Origin: Isoperla grammatica
Taxonomy: Eukaryota > Arthropoda > Insecta > Plecoptera > Perlodidae
Length of the DNA stretch: 64,000 nucleotides
Reading direction: 5' to 3'
Assembly (NCBI GenBank): GCA_945910005.1
Contig: OX246746.1
Span: forward strand, 29,637,298-29,701,297
The translations under genes were made by a program, and so were the position numbers. The notes under the pieces were generated by a model. The model was not told the DNA's origin. It ran no database searches and was given only the letters and a program-made list of their open reading frames with translations. This document shows positions 38,101 through 52,400 of this stretch, one piece after another. Every line of letters starts with the position of its first letter. Position 1 is the first letter of the stretch.

Positions 38101-39514
38101 CGGACCGCTACTGCTACTACTACTAGTAGTACGCACTAGTAGTCCACTACACGCGCTAGCTACGTGGCTGTGCACGGACCGCTACTGCTACTACTACTAG
38201 TAGTACGCACTAGTAGTCCACTACACGCGCTAGCTACGTGGCTGTGCACGGACCGCTACTGCTACTACTACTAGTAGTACGCACTAGTAGTCCACTACAC
38301 GCGCTAGCTACGTGGCTGTGCACGGACCGCTACTGCTACTACTACTAGTAGTACGCACTAGTAGTCCACTACACGCGCTAGCTGTGCACGGACCGCTACT
38401 GCTACTACTACTAGTAGTACGCACTAGTAGTCCACTACACGTGCTAGCTACGTGGCTGTGCACGGACCGCTACTGCTACTACTACTAGTAGTACGCACTA
38501 GTAGTCCACTGCACGTGCTAGCTACGTGGCTGTGCACGGACCGCTACTGCTACTACTACTAGTAGTACGCACTAGTAGTCCACTACACGCGCTAGCTACG
38601 TGGCTGTGCACGGACCGCTACTGCTACTACTACTAGTAGTACGCACTAGTAGTCCACTACACGTGCTAGCTACGTGGCTGTGCACGGACCGCTACTGCTA
38701 CTACTACTAGTAGTACGCACTAGTAGTCCACTGCACGCGATAGCTACGTGGCTGTGCACGGACCGCTACTGCTACTACTACTAGTAGTACGCACTAGTAG
38801 TCCACTACACGCGCTAGCTACGTGGCTGTGCACGGACCGCTACTGCTACTACTACTAGTAGTACGCACTAGTAGTCCACTACACGCGCTAGCTGTGCACG
38901 GACCGCTACTGCTACTACTACTAGTAGTACGCACTAGTAGTCCACTACACGCGCTAGCTACGTGGCTGTGCACGGACCGCTACTGCTACTACTACTAGTA
39001 GTACGCACTAGTAGTCCACTACACGCGCTAGCTACGTGGCTGTGCACGGACCGCTACTGCTACTACTACTAGTAGTACGCACTAGTAGTCCACTACACGC
39101 GCTAGCTACGTGGCTGTGCACGGACCGCTACTGCTACTACTACTAGTAGTACGCACTAGTAGTCCACTACACGCGCTAGCTACGTGGCTGTGCACGGACC
39201 GCTACTGCTACTACTACTAGTAGTACGCACTAGTAGTCCACTACACGCGCTAGCTACGTGGCTGTGCACGGACCGCTACTGCTACTACTACTAGTAGTAC
39301 GCACTAGTAGTCCACTACACGCGCTAGCTGTGCACGGACCGCTACTGCTACTACTACTAGTAGTACGCACTAGTAGTCCACTACACGCGCTAGCTACGTG
39401 GCTGTGCACGGACCGCTACTGCTACTACTACTAGTAGTACGCACTAGTAGTCCACTACACGCGCTAGCTACGTGGCTGTGCACGGACCGCTACTGCTACT
39501 ACTACTTGTAGTAC
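32149..39514. repeat. Satellite A: 74/66-bp array, about 100 copies
   Basis: Tandem units with a CTG(TGCAC)GGACCGCTACTG start, a (CTA)n core, 'ctagtagtacgcactagtag', 'tccactacacg', and either 'gctagctacgtgg' (74 bp) or 'gctagctg' (66 bp, lacking eight bases). Each unit holds several palindromes: GTGCAC, ACTACTAGTAGT, GCTAGC and, in many, CACGTG. The (CTA) core varies from about three to five copies. Other recurring variants are 'ctgcacg' for 'ctacacg', 'cgtgct' for 'cgcgct', and 'gccagctg'. Frames open in the 66-bp stretches (22 codons per unit) have no other sign of coding. Array GC is well above its surroundings. Confidence 0.98.
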
Positions 39515-39562
39515 ATAGTAGTAGTAGCAGTAGTCCTGTAGTAGTAGTGAAACTAGTTATCC
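39515..39562. repeat. Degenerate (GTA)n at the satellite edge
   Basis: 'gtagtagtagcagtag' and similar phrases run from the end of satellite A to the hAT insertion and resume at 40038-40075. The transposon split one continuous tract. Confidence 0.85.
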
Positions 39563-39570
39563 CGTAGTAG

Positions 39571-40029
39571 CAGGCGCGGACTGGCTAGGGATGCCGGGAT
39601 GCAATCGCATCCCGGGCCCCTGGGCAAATCCGGGCCCTTTGGCAGTCCGGGCCCCCGGGCTGCTACCAGAAAGTTCCTATGATGTAAACTTCTCTGTATA
39701 CTGCTAAAAATATCTTAACCCCCTTTCTATAAGTATTATTTTGAAATTATAATTGAATTTATTGTAATATTTATTGTAAATATTCAATGTAATTAATTAT
39801 ATATAATGGACATTATTTTGCTACCGGTAGGGTGGCCTCCGTTAATCGCGCCCTAAAATCGTATTTTAGGCCATAAAATTCAATGCAACCCCAAAAAAAT
39901 GTTAACGCCTTCGGCGTATTTGCCTCCGGCTGCTGGGACTTTGCCCCAAACCCCAGCTGCGCCACGCCACCTCGTGCGGGCCCCCCCGAAACCCAGCATA
40001 CTGGGCCTTTTTATCCCAGTCCGCCCCTG
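39571..40029. mobile_element. Non-autonomous hAT element
   Basis: A 459-bp insertion with ends CAGGCGCGGACTGG and CCAGTCCGCCCCTG; these terminal inverted repeats match at 13 of 14 positions. The CAGGGGCGGACTGG end is typical of a widespread hAT group. It is flanked by an exact 8-bp target-site duplication CGTAGTAG (39563-39570 and 40030-40037), as expected for hAT. Inside, G/C-rich ends enclose an AT-rich middle (39685-39830). There is no transposase frame, so it would have depended on an enzyme made elsewhere. Confidence 0.93.
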
Positions 40030-40037
40030 CGTAGTAG

Positions 40038-42500
40038 TAGAGTTTAGTAGTAGTAGTAGTTGTATGTAGTAATGATTTAGGTAATGAAGTAGTACTGTAG
40101 TATAGGAGGGGGTGAAGGATTGTTATCTTTATTAGCACTACTGTTCTTTTGTCAATATAAATTGCTCTGGTATTGGTTTCTTTATTAATTAATGTAGCCG
40201 TTCAAGTTTAATACCATAAGAATCGGGGAGGAAAAGTTAAGAAGATTGGTTGTTATCAGGTATTTCGTGAAATGAATGGATTATCAAATGTAAAGATGGG
40301 GTTAAGTTGCTCTTCGGAGAAGTTTATATTAAATTGATAGTGTTTGTATAACTTAATCTGTCTCCATATTACAACAGGTGATTATTAGTAAATTAAATGA
40401 CAATAACCAAATAATATAAATAATAGAAGATTGGTTTGCTCTGTCTGCATGTGTTTATCTTCCTTCATGCATGTGTTTATGCGATTGCGACTAACTCTTT
40501 CGTTCTTTCACTAAACGTGCTTTAAAACTAGTTATTAATTTACTCCTCTATAACGTTTAGTAGGAAACCATTAGTTGGCTGACAACGAAGTACGTCCACA
40601 CAATGCATGATTGAAGCTGGTCAAAGAGTGGCTCGTAGCTGCTGCTTGTTGACTGTAAACACTACCAGGTACTAAATTGTTTACTGCGCTGCACAAAGCA
40701 AACAGAAGAACGGCCATCACAACAGTAGCTAGAGTACATAACAATATACGTGCTATACGGAAACCACTGGTGCACGGCTAAAATATGCGCTGTTATAATA
40801 ATACTGCTATGAGTTAATAAATATACACTTCGCCAGTCAATACAATTATTGTTATTAGTGTTGTTTTAAAGCACAATACATTGAGGTTATCAGTGATTTT
40901 ACAAGTCAATAAAACAAATATTTGTACTAATAGAAAATGCGCAATCGGAAATTTACATTAGTTTCCTATATATGCGCGAGGTATTGAATAGCTAGATTTT
41001 CATCTAGAAACACATACATGTATTGTATGGTTTAAAATTAAAAACATTCATTTTTAAGGTTCAAATTCATAATGAAATGTTCCTTCATGTAGTTTTGTAC
41101 TGTGACTTTGTCAACGTTTTTGCTTTTTCAAAATTGATCTTATCTATTACATTCTCTCATTTTTCCTAAATAATTGTAATATTTTGATGATGTTTGTGAG
41201 AATTTTGTTGAATTCCTTATGAATTGAATCTCGGTGTTTCACGTTGAACGATCCACCAATCAATGCATAACACCAAGTTTAAGCTCACCGTGATCCAGAC
41301 GTTTATTAATTTAAAAACTACTGCTCAATTATATAAGTAAATAAATCATCGGTCTCAATTATATCAATTAATGAATAAAACAAAGGGATACTTTGTAATG
41401 TTGGTTGTGAGGGGAGCAAGATTGCGTTCATGGAAAATTCCTAAAAGTGTTTGTCAACTCTTTATGATTCAAGAGTCCCACTGGTCAGGGCGTTTCGAGC
41501 AGCAGTATTTCCCTACGCTGGACCACCGAAAAAATATAATTTGCCACAGAATGTTTTCCTAAAAAAAAAAAAAAACAATATTTAAAAATCCGTTTTATAA
41601 AAAATAACCACCAGTGCGAATTTAAATCCTAATTCTAGAAGACACCCTAATGAGTAAAGTTTTCACGTTTTCTTGGATCTCACTTCGTTCCATTGTTTGG
41701 CTTGTGTGCCTGGTTTACGACTAACATTTCACTTTTAGAGGAGTGTTACGACCATAGGTCGAACTGCAGAACCTATGTCAGAAGGACGCCCCTTAAACCT
41801 CCTGGGGTTAAAAGCCATAGAATTAAAACTTATAGTAATTAAGTTCCCCCCCTCCCCCCCCCCTCCCTACTCCCCACAGAAAAACCCTCCCGCCATCGAA
41901 ACAGTTTCTCTTTACATTTAAAAGTCAACCTGGGACACATTAAAACAATTGCAAAAATTATAAAAAAGCGGGAAAAAGTTTTTTTTCAGAGGAGAATTTC
42001 GTGTTTCCAAAATTTACTCCAGAGGAAGATAGAATGTAGAATCCTAAATTGTATTGGTCCCCATTTAAATGGAAACAAAGGTAGCGCCGGCAGCACGTTT
42101 AGTAAAAGAAGATTAGAGACTGTTTAGTCGTTTTACAGACTGACAACAAACCAACCTTCTATTATTAATACCACGCATTTATGATCATTTACTTGTACCA
42201 CTCTAATAATCAATCAATTATTACTATCATTGTTATTATTGTTGTTGTTTTACTACCCACTCGACAGCTACATCATATTATATCATCGGCCGAAACCGAT
42301 CCACCATATCGACGGGGTCATCAAAGGGGGAACGAAAATTTATATGGGCGGGGGAAAAATGGCCGTTATACATCATTCATTTCCACAAATGAAATTATGA
42401 AAAACTATTAATTTCCCTCTTCATATAAGTCAGTGAATAAAACTCGTAGAGCCAGCACCGGGTTCAGAGTACAAAACCCTCACGCAAGTGATCCGATCAG
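40038..42500. other. Unassigned AT-rich DNA
   Basis: Begins with the rest of the split (GTA)n tract (to about 40075). I see no gene; frames are 76 codons or fewer. An A run lies at 41562-41575 and a C-rich tract at 41846-41870. Confidence 0.5.
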
Positions 42501-42723
42501 AATAAAAGTGGGCTATACCCCGGGATATTTTTCAATTAAGCAATTTTAGCACCCTCTGTGACTTCTAGTATGAAAATTGAAATTTTGGACATTCCCACTT
42601 TCACCTTCAGAACAAAAGTGGGCCAGGCCCGAAAACTTAAAAATTGTTTAAACTAGTAGTCACAGAGGGTGTTAAAATTACCAAATTGAAAAATATCCAT
42701 TTGTGACATAGCCCACTTTTATT
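42501..42723. mobile_element. Fold-back MITE, 223 bp
   Basis: The left arm (42501-42569) and right arm (42652-42723) are imperfect reverse complements over about 70 bases. Both begin AATAAAAGTGGGCTAT at the outer end and share 'atatttttcaatt' and 'caccctctgtgac' blocks. A third 'aaagtgggcc' sits in the loop. No open frame. I saw no clear target-site duplication, so the superfamily is unknown. Confidence 0.75.
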
Positions 42724-42838
42724 TTGAAGGGCTAAAATGAAAACCCCAAAAGTCATCCACAACGCGTTTACACCAAAAGATCAATGAATTTATTAAAACG
42801 TTCTGTGCTGTTGATTGGACTACAAAGACGCTTTCATT
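42724..42838. other. Short unassigned spacer
   Basis: Lies between the fold-back element and the HINE copy. I see nothing I can assign. Confidence 0.4.
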
Positions 42839-43424
42839 AGATGAGTGGTAACGAATCTCTCCATACAACTCGATCGGCGCTTTGTCTGTGGTCTCTTCGT
42901 GTGTGCGCCAAATTTTGATCGTCGCGCACAGGCCAAACGGCTTAACGGATTTGACTGACATTTTCGGTCAACAATCGTGATTACTAAGCTCGATGCTGCT
43001 AACATAACCAACAAAATTCACAAGATGCCAACCTACCAAAATTTAATTACTGCACAAAATTGTTCGTCGCGCAAAGGCCAAACGGCTTGACGGATTTGGC
43101 TGACATTTTCGGTCAAAACTCTTGATCACTGAAATCGATGCTGTTAACAAAACCAACAAAATTCGTCAAGATGCCAACATACAAAAAATTAATTGATGAA
43201 AAAAATCCCTGATTTATTTTTTAAAATTAAAACTTACAGACAGATTTTAATAAATTTTTATATTTATGTCTACACTAACAAGGTCGACCCCGGATACAAG
43301 TTTTGGAATTTTAACTTCAACCGCCATTTTGTAGAAAAATATTTAGTTTTCTAATTACGGGAATTCATATTGTTTGATGTATTGAAAAAAATCGCTCATG
43401 TAGCAACGCGAAGCGTTTTCCTAG
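42839..43424 (-). mobile_element. HINE-like element, minus strand
   Basis: Read on the minus strand, it starts CTAGGAAAACGCTTCGCG at 43424 and ends ACTCATCTAA at about 42836. It carries the same core as the copies at 17.4-19.3 kb, and the segment 'ttgttaacagcatcga' to 'cgcgcgacgaac' is duplicated inside it (about 43060-43190 and 42900-43050). Its 5' end directly touches the first unit of satellite B with no spacer. Confidence 0.65.
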
Positions 43425-46400
43425 TGATATAACAGCATACATGGCACACACAGCCTAGAGCCGCTTACTATGATTGATATAACAGCATACATGACACACA
43501 CAGCCTAGAGCCGCGTACTATGATTGATATAACAGCATACATGACACACAGCCTAGAGCCGCGTACTATGATTGATATAACAGCATACATGGCACACAGC
43601 CTAGAGCCGCGTACTATGATTGATATAACAGCATACATGACACACAGCCTAGAGCCGCGTACTATGATTGATATAACAGCATACATGGCACACAGCCTAG
43701 AGCCGCGTACTATGATTGATATAACAGCATACATGACACACAGCCTAGAGCCGCGTACTATGATTGATATAACAGCATACATGACACACACAGCCTAGAG
43801 CCGCGTACTATGATTGATATAACAGCATACATGGCACACACAGCCTAGAGCCGCGTACTATGATTGATATAACAGCATACATGGCACACAGCCTAGAGCC
43901 GCGTACTATGATTGATATAACAGCATACATGGCACACACAGCCTAGAGCCGCGTACTATGATTGATATAACAGCATACATGGCACACAGCCTAGAGCCGC
44001 GTACTATGATTGATATAACAGCATACATGACACACAGCCTAGAGCCGCGTACTATGATTGATATAACAGCATACATGACACACAGCCTAGAGCCGCGTAC
44101 TATGATTGATATAACAGCATACATGGCACACACAGCCTAGAGCCGCGTACTATGATTGATATAACAGCATACATGGCACACACAGCCTAGAGCCGCGTAC
44201 TATGATTGATATAACAGCATACATGACACACAGCCTAGAGCCGCGTACTATGATTGATATAACAGCATACATGACACACAGCCTAGAGCCGCGTACTATG
44301 ATTGATATAACAGCATACATGACACACAGCCTAGAGCCGCGTACTATGATTGATATAACAGCATACATGGCACACAGCCTAGAGCCGCGTACTATGATTG
44401 ATATAACAGCATACATGGCACACAGCCTAGAGCCGCGTACTATGATTGATATAACAGCATACATGGCACACAGCCTAGAGCCGCGTACTATGATTGATAT
44501 AACAGCATACATGACACACAGCCTAGAGCCGCGTACTATGATTGATATAACAGCATACATGGCACACAGCCTAGAGCCGCGTACTATGATTGATATAACA
44601 GCATACATGACACACAGCCTAGAGCCGCGTACTATGATTGATATAACAGCATACATGGCACACACAGCCTAGAGCCGCGTACTATGATTGATATAACAGC
44701 ATACATGGCACACAGCCTAGAGCCGCGTACTATGATTGATATAACAGCATACATGGCACACAGCCTAGAGCCGCGTACTATGATTGATATAACAGCATAC
44801 ATGGCACACACAGCCTAGAGCCGCGTACTATGATTGATATAACAGCATACATGACACACACAGCCTAGAGCCGCGTACTATGATTGATATAACAGCATAC
44901 ATGACACACAGCCTAGAGCCGCGTACTATGATTGATATAACAGCATACATGACACACAGCCTAGAGCCGCGTACTATGATTGATATAACAGCATACATGG
45001 CACACAGCCTAGAGCCGCGTACTATGATTGATATAACAGCATACATGGCACACAGCCTAGAGCCGCGTACTATGATTGATATAACAGCATACATGGCACA
45101 CAGCCTAGAGCCGCGTACTATGATTGATATAACAGCATACATGGCACACAGCCTAGAGCCGCGTACTATGATTGATATAACAGCATACATGGCACACACA
45201 GCCTAGAGCCGCGTACTATGATTGATATAACAGCATACATGACACACAGCCTAGAGCCGCGTACTATGATTGATATAACAGCATACATGACACACACAGC
45301 CTAGAGCCGCGTACTATGATTGATATAACAGCATACATGGCACACAGCCTAGAGCCGCGTACTATGATTGATATAACAGCATACATGACACACAGCCTAG
45401 AGCCGCGTACTATGATTGATATAACAGCATACATGACACACAGCCTAGAGCCGCGTACTATGATTGATATAACAGCATACATGACACACAGCCTAGAGCC
45501 GCGTACTATGATTGATATAACAGCATACATGACACACAGCCTAGAGCCGCGTACTATGATTGATATAACAGCATACATGGCACACAGCCTAGAGCCGCGT
45601 ACTATGATTGATATAACAGCATACATGGCACACAGCCTAGAGCCGCGTACTATGATTGATATAACAGCATACATGACACACAGCCTAGAGCCGCGTACTA
45701 TGATTGATATAACAGCATACATGGCACACACAGCCTAGAGCCGCGTACTATGATTGATATAACAGCATACATGACACACACAGCTTATAGCCGCGTACTA
45801 TGATTGATATAACAGCATACATGACACACACAGCCTAGAGCCGCGTACTATGATTGATATAACAGCATACATGACACACAGCCTAGAGCCGCGTACTATG
45901 ATTGATATAACAGCATACATGGCACACACAGTCTAGAGCCGCGTACTATGATTGATATAACAGCATACATGACACACAGCCTAGAGCCGCGTACTATGAT
46001 TGATATAACAGCATACATGGCACACACAGTCTAGAGCCGCGTACTATGATTGATATAACAGCATACATGACACACACAGCCTAGAGCCGCGTACTATGAT
46101 TGATATAACAGCATACATGACACACAGCCTAGAGCCGCGTACTATGATTGATATAACAGCATACATGACACACAGCCTAGAGCCGCGTACTATGATTGAT
46201 ATAACAGCATACATGACACACACAGCCTAGAGCCGCGTACTATGATTGATATAACAGCATACATGACACACAGCCTAGAGCCGCGTACTATGATTGATAT
46301 AACAGCATACATGGCACACACAGCCTAGAGCCGCGTACTATGATTGATATAACAGCATACATGGCACACAGCCTAGAGCCACGTACTATGATTGATATAA

Positions 46401-49400
46401 CAGCATACATGGCACACAGCCTAGAGCCGCGTACTATGATTGATATAACAGCATACATGGCACACAGCCTAGAGCCGCGTACTATGATTGATATAACAGC
46501 ATACATGGCACACACAGCCTAGAGCCGCGTACTATGATTGATATAACAGCATACATGGCACACAGCCTAGAGCCACGTACTATGATTGATATAACAGCAT
46601 ACATGGCACACAGCCTAGAGCCGCGTACTATGATTGATATAACAGCATACATGGCACACAGCCTAGAGCCGCGTACTATGATTGATATAACAGCATACAT
46701 GGCACACAGCCTAGAGCCGCGTACTATGATTGATATAACAGCATACATGGCACACACTGCCTAGAGCCGCGTACTATGATTGATATAACAGCATACATGA
46801 CACACAGCCTAGAGCCGCGTACTATGATTGATATAACAGCATACATGACACACAGCCTAGAGCCGCGTACTATGATTGATATAACAGCATACATGACACA
46901 CAGCCTAGAGCCGCGTACTATGATTGATATAACAGCATACATGACACACAGCCTAGAGCCGCGTACTATGATTGATATAACAGCATACATGACACACAGC
47001 CTAGAGCCGCGTACTATGATTGATATAACAGCATACATGGCACACAGCCTAGAGCCGCGTACTATGATTGATATAACAGCATACATGGCACACAGCCTAG
47101 AGCCGCGTACTATGATTGATATAACAGCATACATGACACACAGCCTAGAGCCGCGTACTATGATTGATATAACAGCATACATGGCACACAGCCTAGAGCC
47201 GCGTACTATGATTGATATAACAGCATACATGGCATACAGCCTAGAGCCGCGTACTATGATTGATATAACAGCATACATGGCACACACAGCCTAGAGCCGC
47301 GTACTATGATTGATATAACAGCATACATGACACACAGCCTAGAGCCACGTACTATGATTGATATAACAACATACATGGCACACACAGCCTAGAGCCGCGT
47401 ACTATGATTGATATAACAGCATACATGGCACACACAGCCTAGAGCCGCGTACTATGATTGATATAACAGCATACATGACACACAGCCTAGAGCCACGTAC
47501 TATGATTGATATAACAGCATACATGACACACAGCCTAGAGCCACGTACTATGATTGATATAACAGCATACATGGCACACAGCCTAGAGCCGCGTACTATG
47601 ATTGATATAACAGCATACATGACACACACAGCCTAGAGCCGCGTACTATGATTGATATAACAGCATACATGGCACACACAGCCTAGAGCCGCGTACTATG
47701 ATTGATATAACAGCATACATGGCACACAGCCTAGAGCCGCGTACTATGATTGATATAACAGCATACATGACACACAGCCTAGAGCCGCGTACTATGATTG
47801 ATATAACAGCATACATGGCACACAGCCTAGAGCCGCGTACTATGATTGATATAACAGCATACATGGCACACAGCCTAGAGCCGCGTACTATGATTGATAT
47901 AACAGCATACATGACACACACAGCCTAGAGCCGCGTACTATGATTGATATAACAGCATACATGACACACAGCCTAGAGCCGCGTACTATGATTGATATAA
48001 CAGTATACATGGCACACAGCCTAGAGCCGCGTACTATGATTGATATAACAGCATACATGACACACAGCCTAGAGCCGCGTACTATGATTGATATAACAGT
48101 ATACATGACACACACAGTCTAGAGCCGCGTACTATGATTGATATAACAGCATACATGACACACAGCCTAGATCCGCGTACTATGATTGATATAACAGCAT
48201 ACATGGCACACACAGCCTAGAGCCGCGTACTATGATTGATATAACAGTATACATGGCACACAGCCTAGAGCCACGTACTATGATTGATATAACAGCATAC
48301 ATGGCACACAGCCTAGAGCCGCGTACTATGATTGATATAACAGCATACATGACACACAGCCTAGAGCCGCGTACTATGATTGATATAACAGCATACATGA
48401 CACACAGCCTAGAGCCGCGTACTATGATTGATATAACAGCATACATGACACACAGCCTAGAGCCGCGTACTATGATTGATATAACAGCATACATGACACA
48501 CAGCCTAGAGCCGCGTACTATGATTGATATAACAGCATACATGGCACACACAGCCTAGAGCCGCGTACTATGATTGATATAACAGCATACATGACACACA
48601 CAGCCTAGAGCCGTGTACTATGATTGATATAACAGCATACATGACACACAGCCTAGAGCCGCGTACTATGATTGATATAACAGCATACATGACACACAGC
48701 CTAGAGCCGCGTACTATGATTGATATAACAGCATACATGGCACACAGCCTAGAGCCGCGTACTATGATTGATATAACAGCATACATGGCACACAGCCTAG
48801 AGCCGCGTACTATGATTGATATAACAGCATACATGGCACACAGCCTAGAGCCACGTACTATGATTGATATAACAGCATACATGACACACAGCCTAGAGCC
48901 ACGTACTATGATTGATATAACAGCATACATGGCACACAGCCTAGAGCCACGTACTATGATTGATATAACAGCATACATGACACACAGCCTAGAGCCACGT
49001 ACTATGATTGATATAACAGCATACATGGCACACAGCCTAGAGCCGCGTACTATGATTGATATAACAGCATACATGACACACAGCCTAGAGCCGCGTACTA
49101 TGATTGATATAACAGCATACATGACACACAGCCTAGAGCCGCGTACTATGATTGATATAACAGCATACATGACACACAGCCTAGAGCCGCGTACTATGAT
49201 TGATATAACAGCATACATGGCACACAGCCTAGAGCCGCGTACTATGATTGATATAACAGCATACATGACACACAGCCTAGAGCCGCGTACTATGATTGAT
49301 ATAACAGCATACATGACACACAGCCTAGAGCCGCGTACTATGATTGATATAACAGCATACATGACACACAGCCTAGAGCCGCGTACTATGATTGATATAA

Positions 49401-52400
49401 CAGCATACATGACACACAGCCTAGAGCCGCGTACTATGATTGATATAACAGCATACATGGCACACAGCCTAGAGCCGCGTACTATGATTGATATAACAGC
49501 ATACATGACACACAGCCTAGAGCCGCGTACTATGATTGATATAACAGCATACATGGCACACAGCCTAGAGCCGCGTACTATGATTGATATAACAGCATAC
49601 ATGACACACAGCCTAGAGCCGCGTACTATGATTGATATAACAGCATACATGGCACACAGCCTAGAGCCGCGTACTATGATTGATATAACAGCATACATGG
49701 CACACACAGCCTAGAGCCGCGTACTATGATTGATATAACAGCATACATGGCACACAGCCTAGAGCCGCGTACTATGATTGATATAACAGCATACATGACA
49801 CACAGCCTAGAGCCGCGTACTATGATTGATATAACAGCATACATGACACACAGCCTAGAGCCGCGTACTATGATTGATATAACAGCATACATGACACACA
49901 GCCTAGAGCCGCGTACTATGATTGATATAACAGCATACATGACACACAGTCTAGAGCCGCGTACTATGATTGATATAACAGCATACATGACACACAGCCT
50001 AGAGCCGCGTACTATGATTGATATAACAGCATACATGACACACACAGCCTAGAGCCGCGTACTATGATTGATATAACAGCATACATGACACACAGCCTAG
50101 AGCCGCGTACTATGATTGATATAACAGCATACATGGCACACAGCCTAGAGCCGCGTACTATGATTGATATAACAGCATACATGGCATACAGCCTAGAGCC
50201 GCGTACTATGATTGATATAACAGCATACATGGCACACACAGCCTAGAGCCGCGTACTATGATTGATATAACAGCATACATGACACACAGCCTAGAGCCAC
50301 GTACTATGATTGATATAACAACATACATGGCACACACAGCCTAGAGCCGCGTACTATGATTGATATAACAGCATACATGGCACACACAGCCTAGAGCCGC
50401 GTACTATGATTGATATAACAGCATACATGACACACAGCCTAGAGCCACGTACTATGATTGATATAACAGCATACATGACACACAGCCTAGAGCCACGTAC
50501 TATGATTGATATAACAGCATACATGGCACACAGCCTAGAGCCGCGTACTATGATTGATATAACAGCATACATGACACACAGCCTAGAGCCGCGTACTATG
50601 ATTGATATAACAGCATACATGACACACAGCCTAGAGCCGCGTACTATGATTGATATAACAGCATACATGACACACAGCCTAGAGCCGCGTACTATGATTG
50701 ATATAACAGCATACATGACACACACAGCCTAGAGCCGCGTACTATGATTGATATAACAGCATACATGGCACACAGCCTAGAGCCGCGTACTATGATTGAT
50801 ATAACAGCATACATGACACACACAGCCTAGAGCCGCGTACTATGATTGATATAACAGCATACATGGCACACACAGCCTAGAGCCGCGTACTATGATTGAT
50901 ATAACAGCATACATGACACACACAGCCTAGAGCCGCGTACTATGATTGATATAACAGCATACATGACACACAGCCTAGAGCCGCGTACTATGATTGATAT
51001 AACAGCATACATGGCACACACAGCCTAGAGCCGCGTACTATGATTGATATAACAGCATACATGGCACACAGCCTAGAGCCGCGTACTATGATTGATATAA
51101 CAGCATACATGACACACAGCCTAGAGCCGCGTACTATGATTGATATAACAGCATACATGGCACACAGCCTAGAGCCGCGTACTATGATTGATATAACAGC
51201 ATACATGGCACACACAGCCTAGAGCCGCGTACTATGATTGATATAACAGCATACATGACACACAGCCTAGAGCCGCGTACTATGATTGATATAACAGCAT
51301 ACATGACACACAGCCTAGAGCCGCGTACTATGATTGATATAACAGCATACATGGCACACAGCCTAGAGCCGCGTACTATGATTGATATAACAGCATACAT
51401 GACACACAGCCTAGAGCCGCGTACTATGATTGATATAACAGCATACATGACACACAGCCTAGAGCCGCGTACTATGATTGATATAACAGCATACATGACA
51501 CACAGCCTAGAGCCGCGTACTATGATTGATATAACAGCATACATGACACACAGCCTAGAGCCGCGTACTATGATTGATATAACAGCATACATGGCACACA
51601 CAGCCTAGAGCCGCGTACTATGATTGATATAACAGCATACATGACACACACAGCCTAGAGCCGCGTACTATGATTGATATAACAGCATACATGACACACA
51701 CAGCCTAGAGCCGCGTACTATGATTGATATAACAGCATACATGGCACACAGCCTAGAGCCGCGTACTATGATTGATATAACAGCATACATGGCACACAGC
51801 CTAGAGCCGCGTACTATGATTGATATAACAGCATACATGACACACACAGCCTAGAGCCGCGTACTATGATTGATATAACAGCATACATGACACACAGCCT
51901 AGAGCCGCGTACTATGATTGATATAACAGTATACATGGCACACAGCCTAGAGCCGCGTACTATGATTGATATAACAGTATACATGACACACACAGTCTAG
52001 AGCCGCGTACTATGATTGATATAACAGCATACATGACACACAGCCTAGATCCGCGTACTATGATTGATATAACAGCATACATGGCACACACAGCCTAGAG
52101 CCGCGTACTATGATTGATATAACAGTATACATGGCACACAGCCTAGAGCCACGTACTATGATTGATATAACAGCATACATGGCACACAGCCTAGAGCCGC
52201 GTACTATGATTGATATAACAGCATACATGACACACAGCCTAGAGCCGCGTACTATGATTGATATAACAGCATACATGGCACACACAGCCTAGAGCCGCGT
52301 ACTATGATTGATATAACAGCATACATGACACACACAGCCTAGAGCCGTGTACTATGATTGATATAACAGCATACATGACACACAGCCTAGAGCCGCGTAC

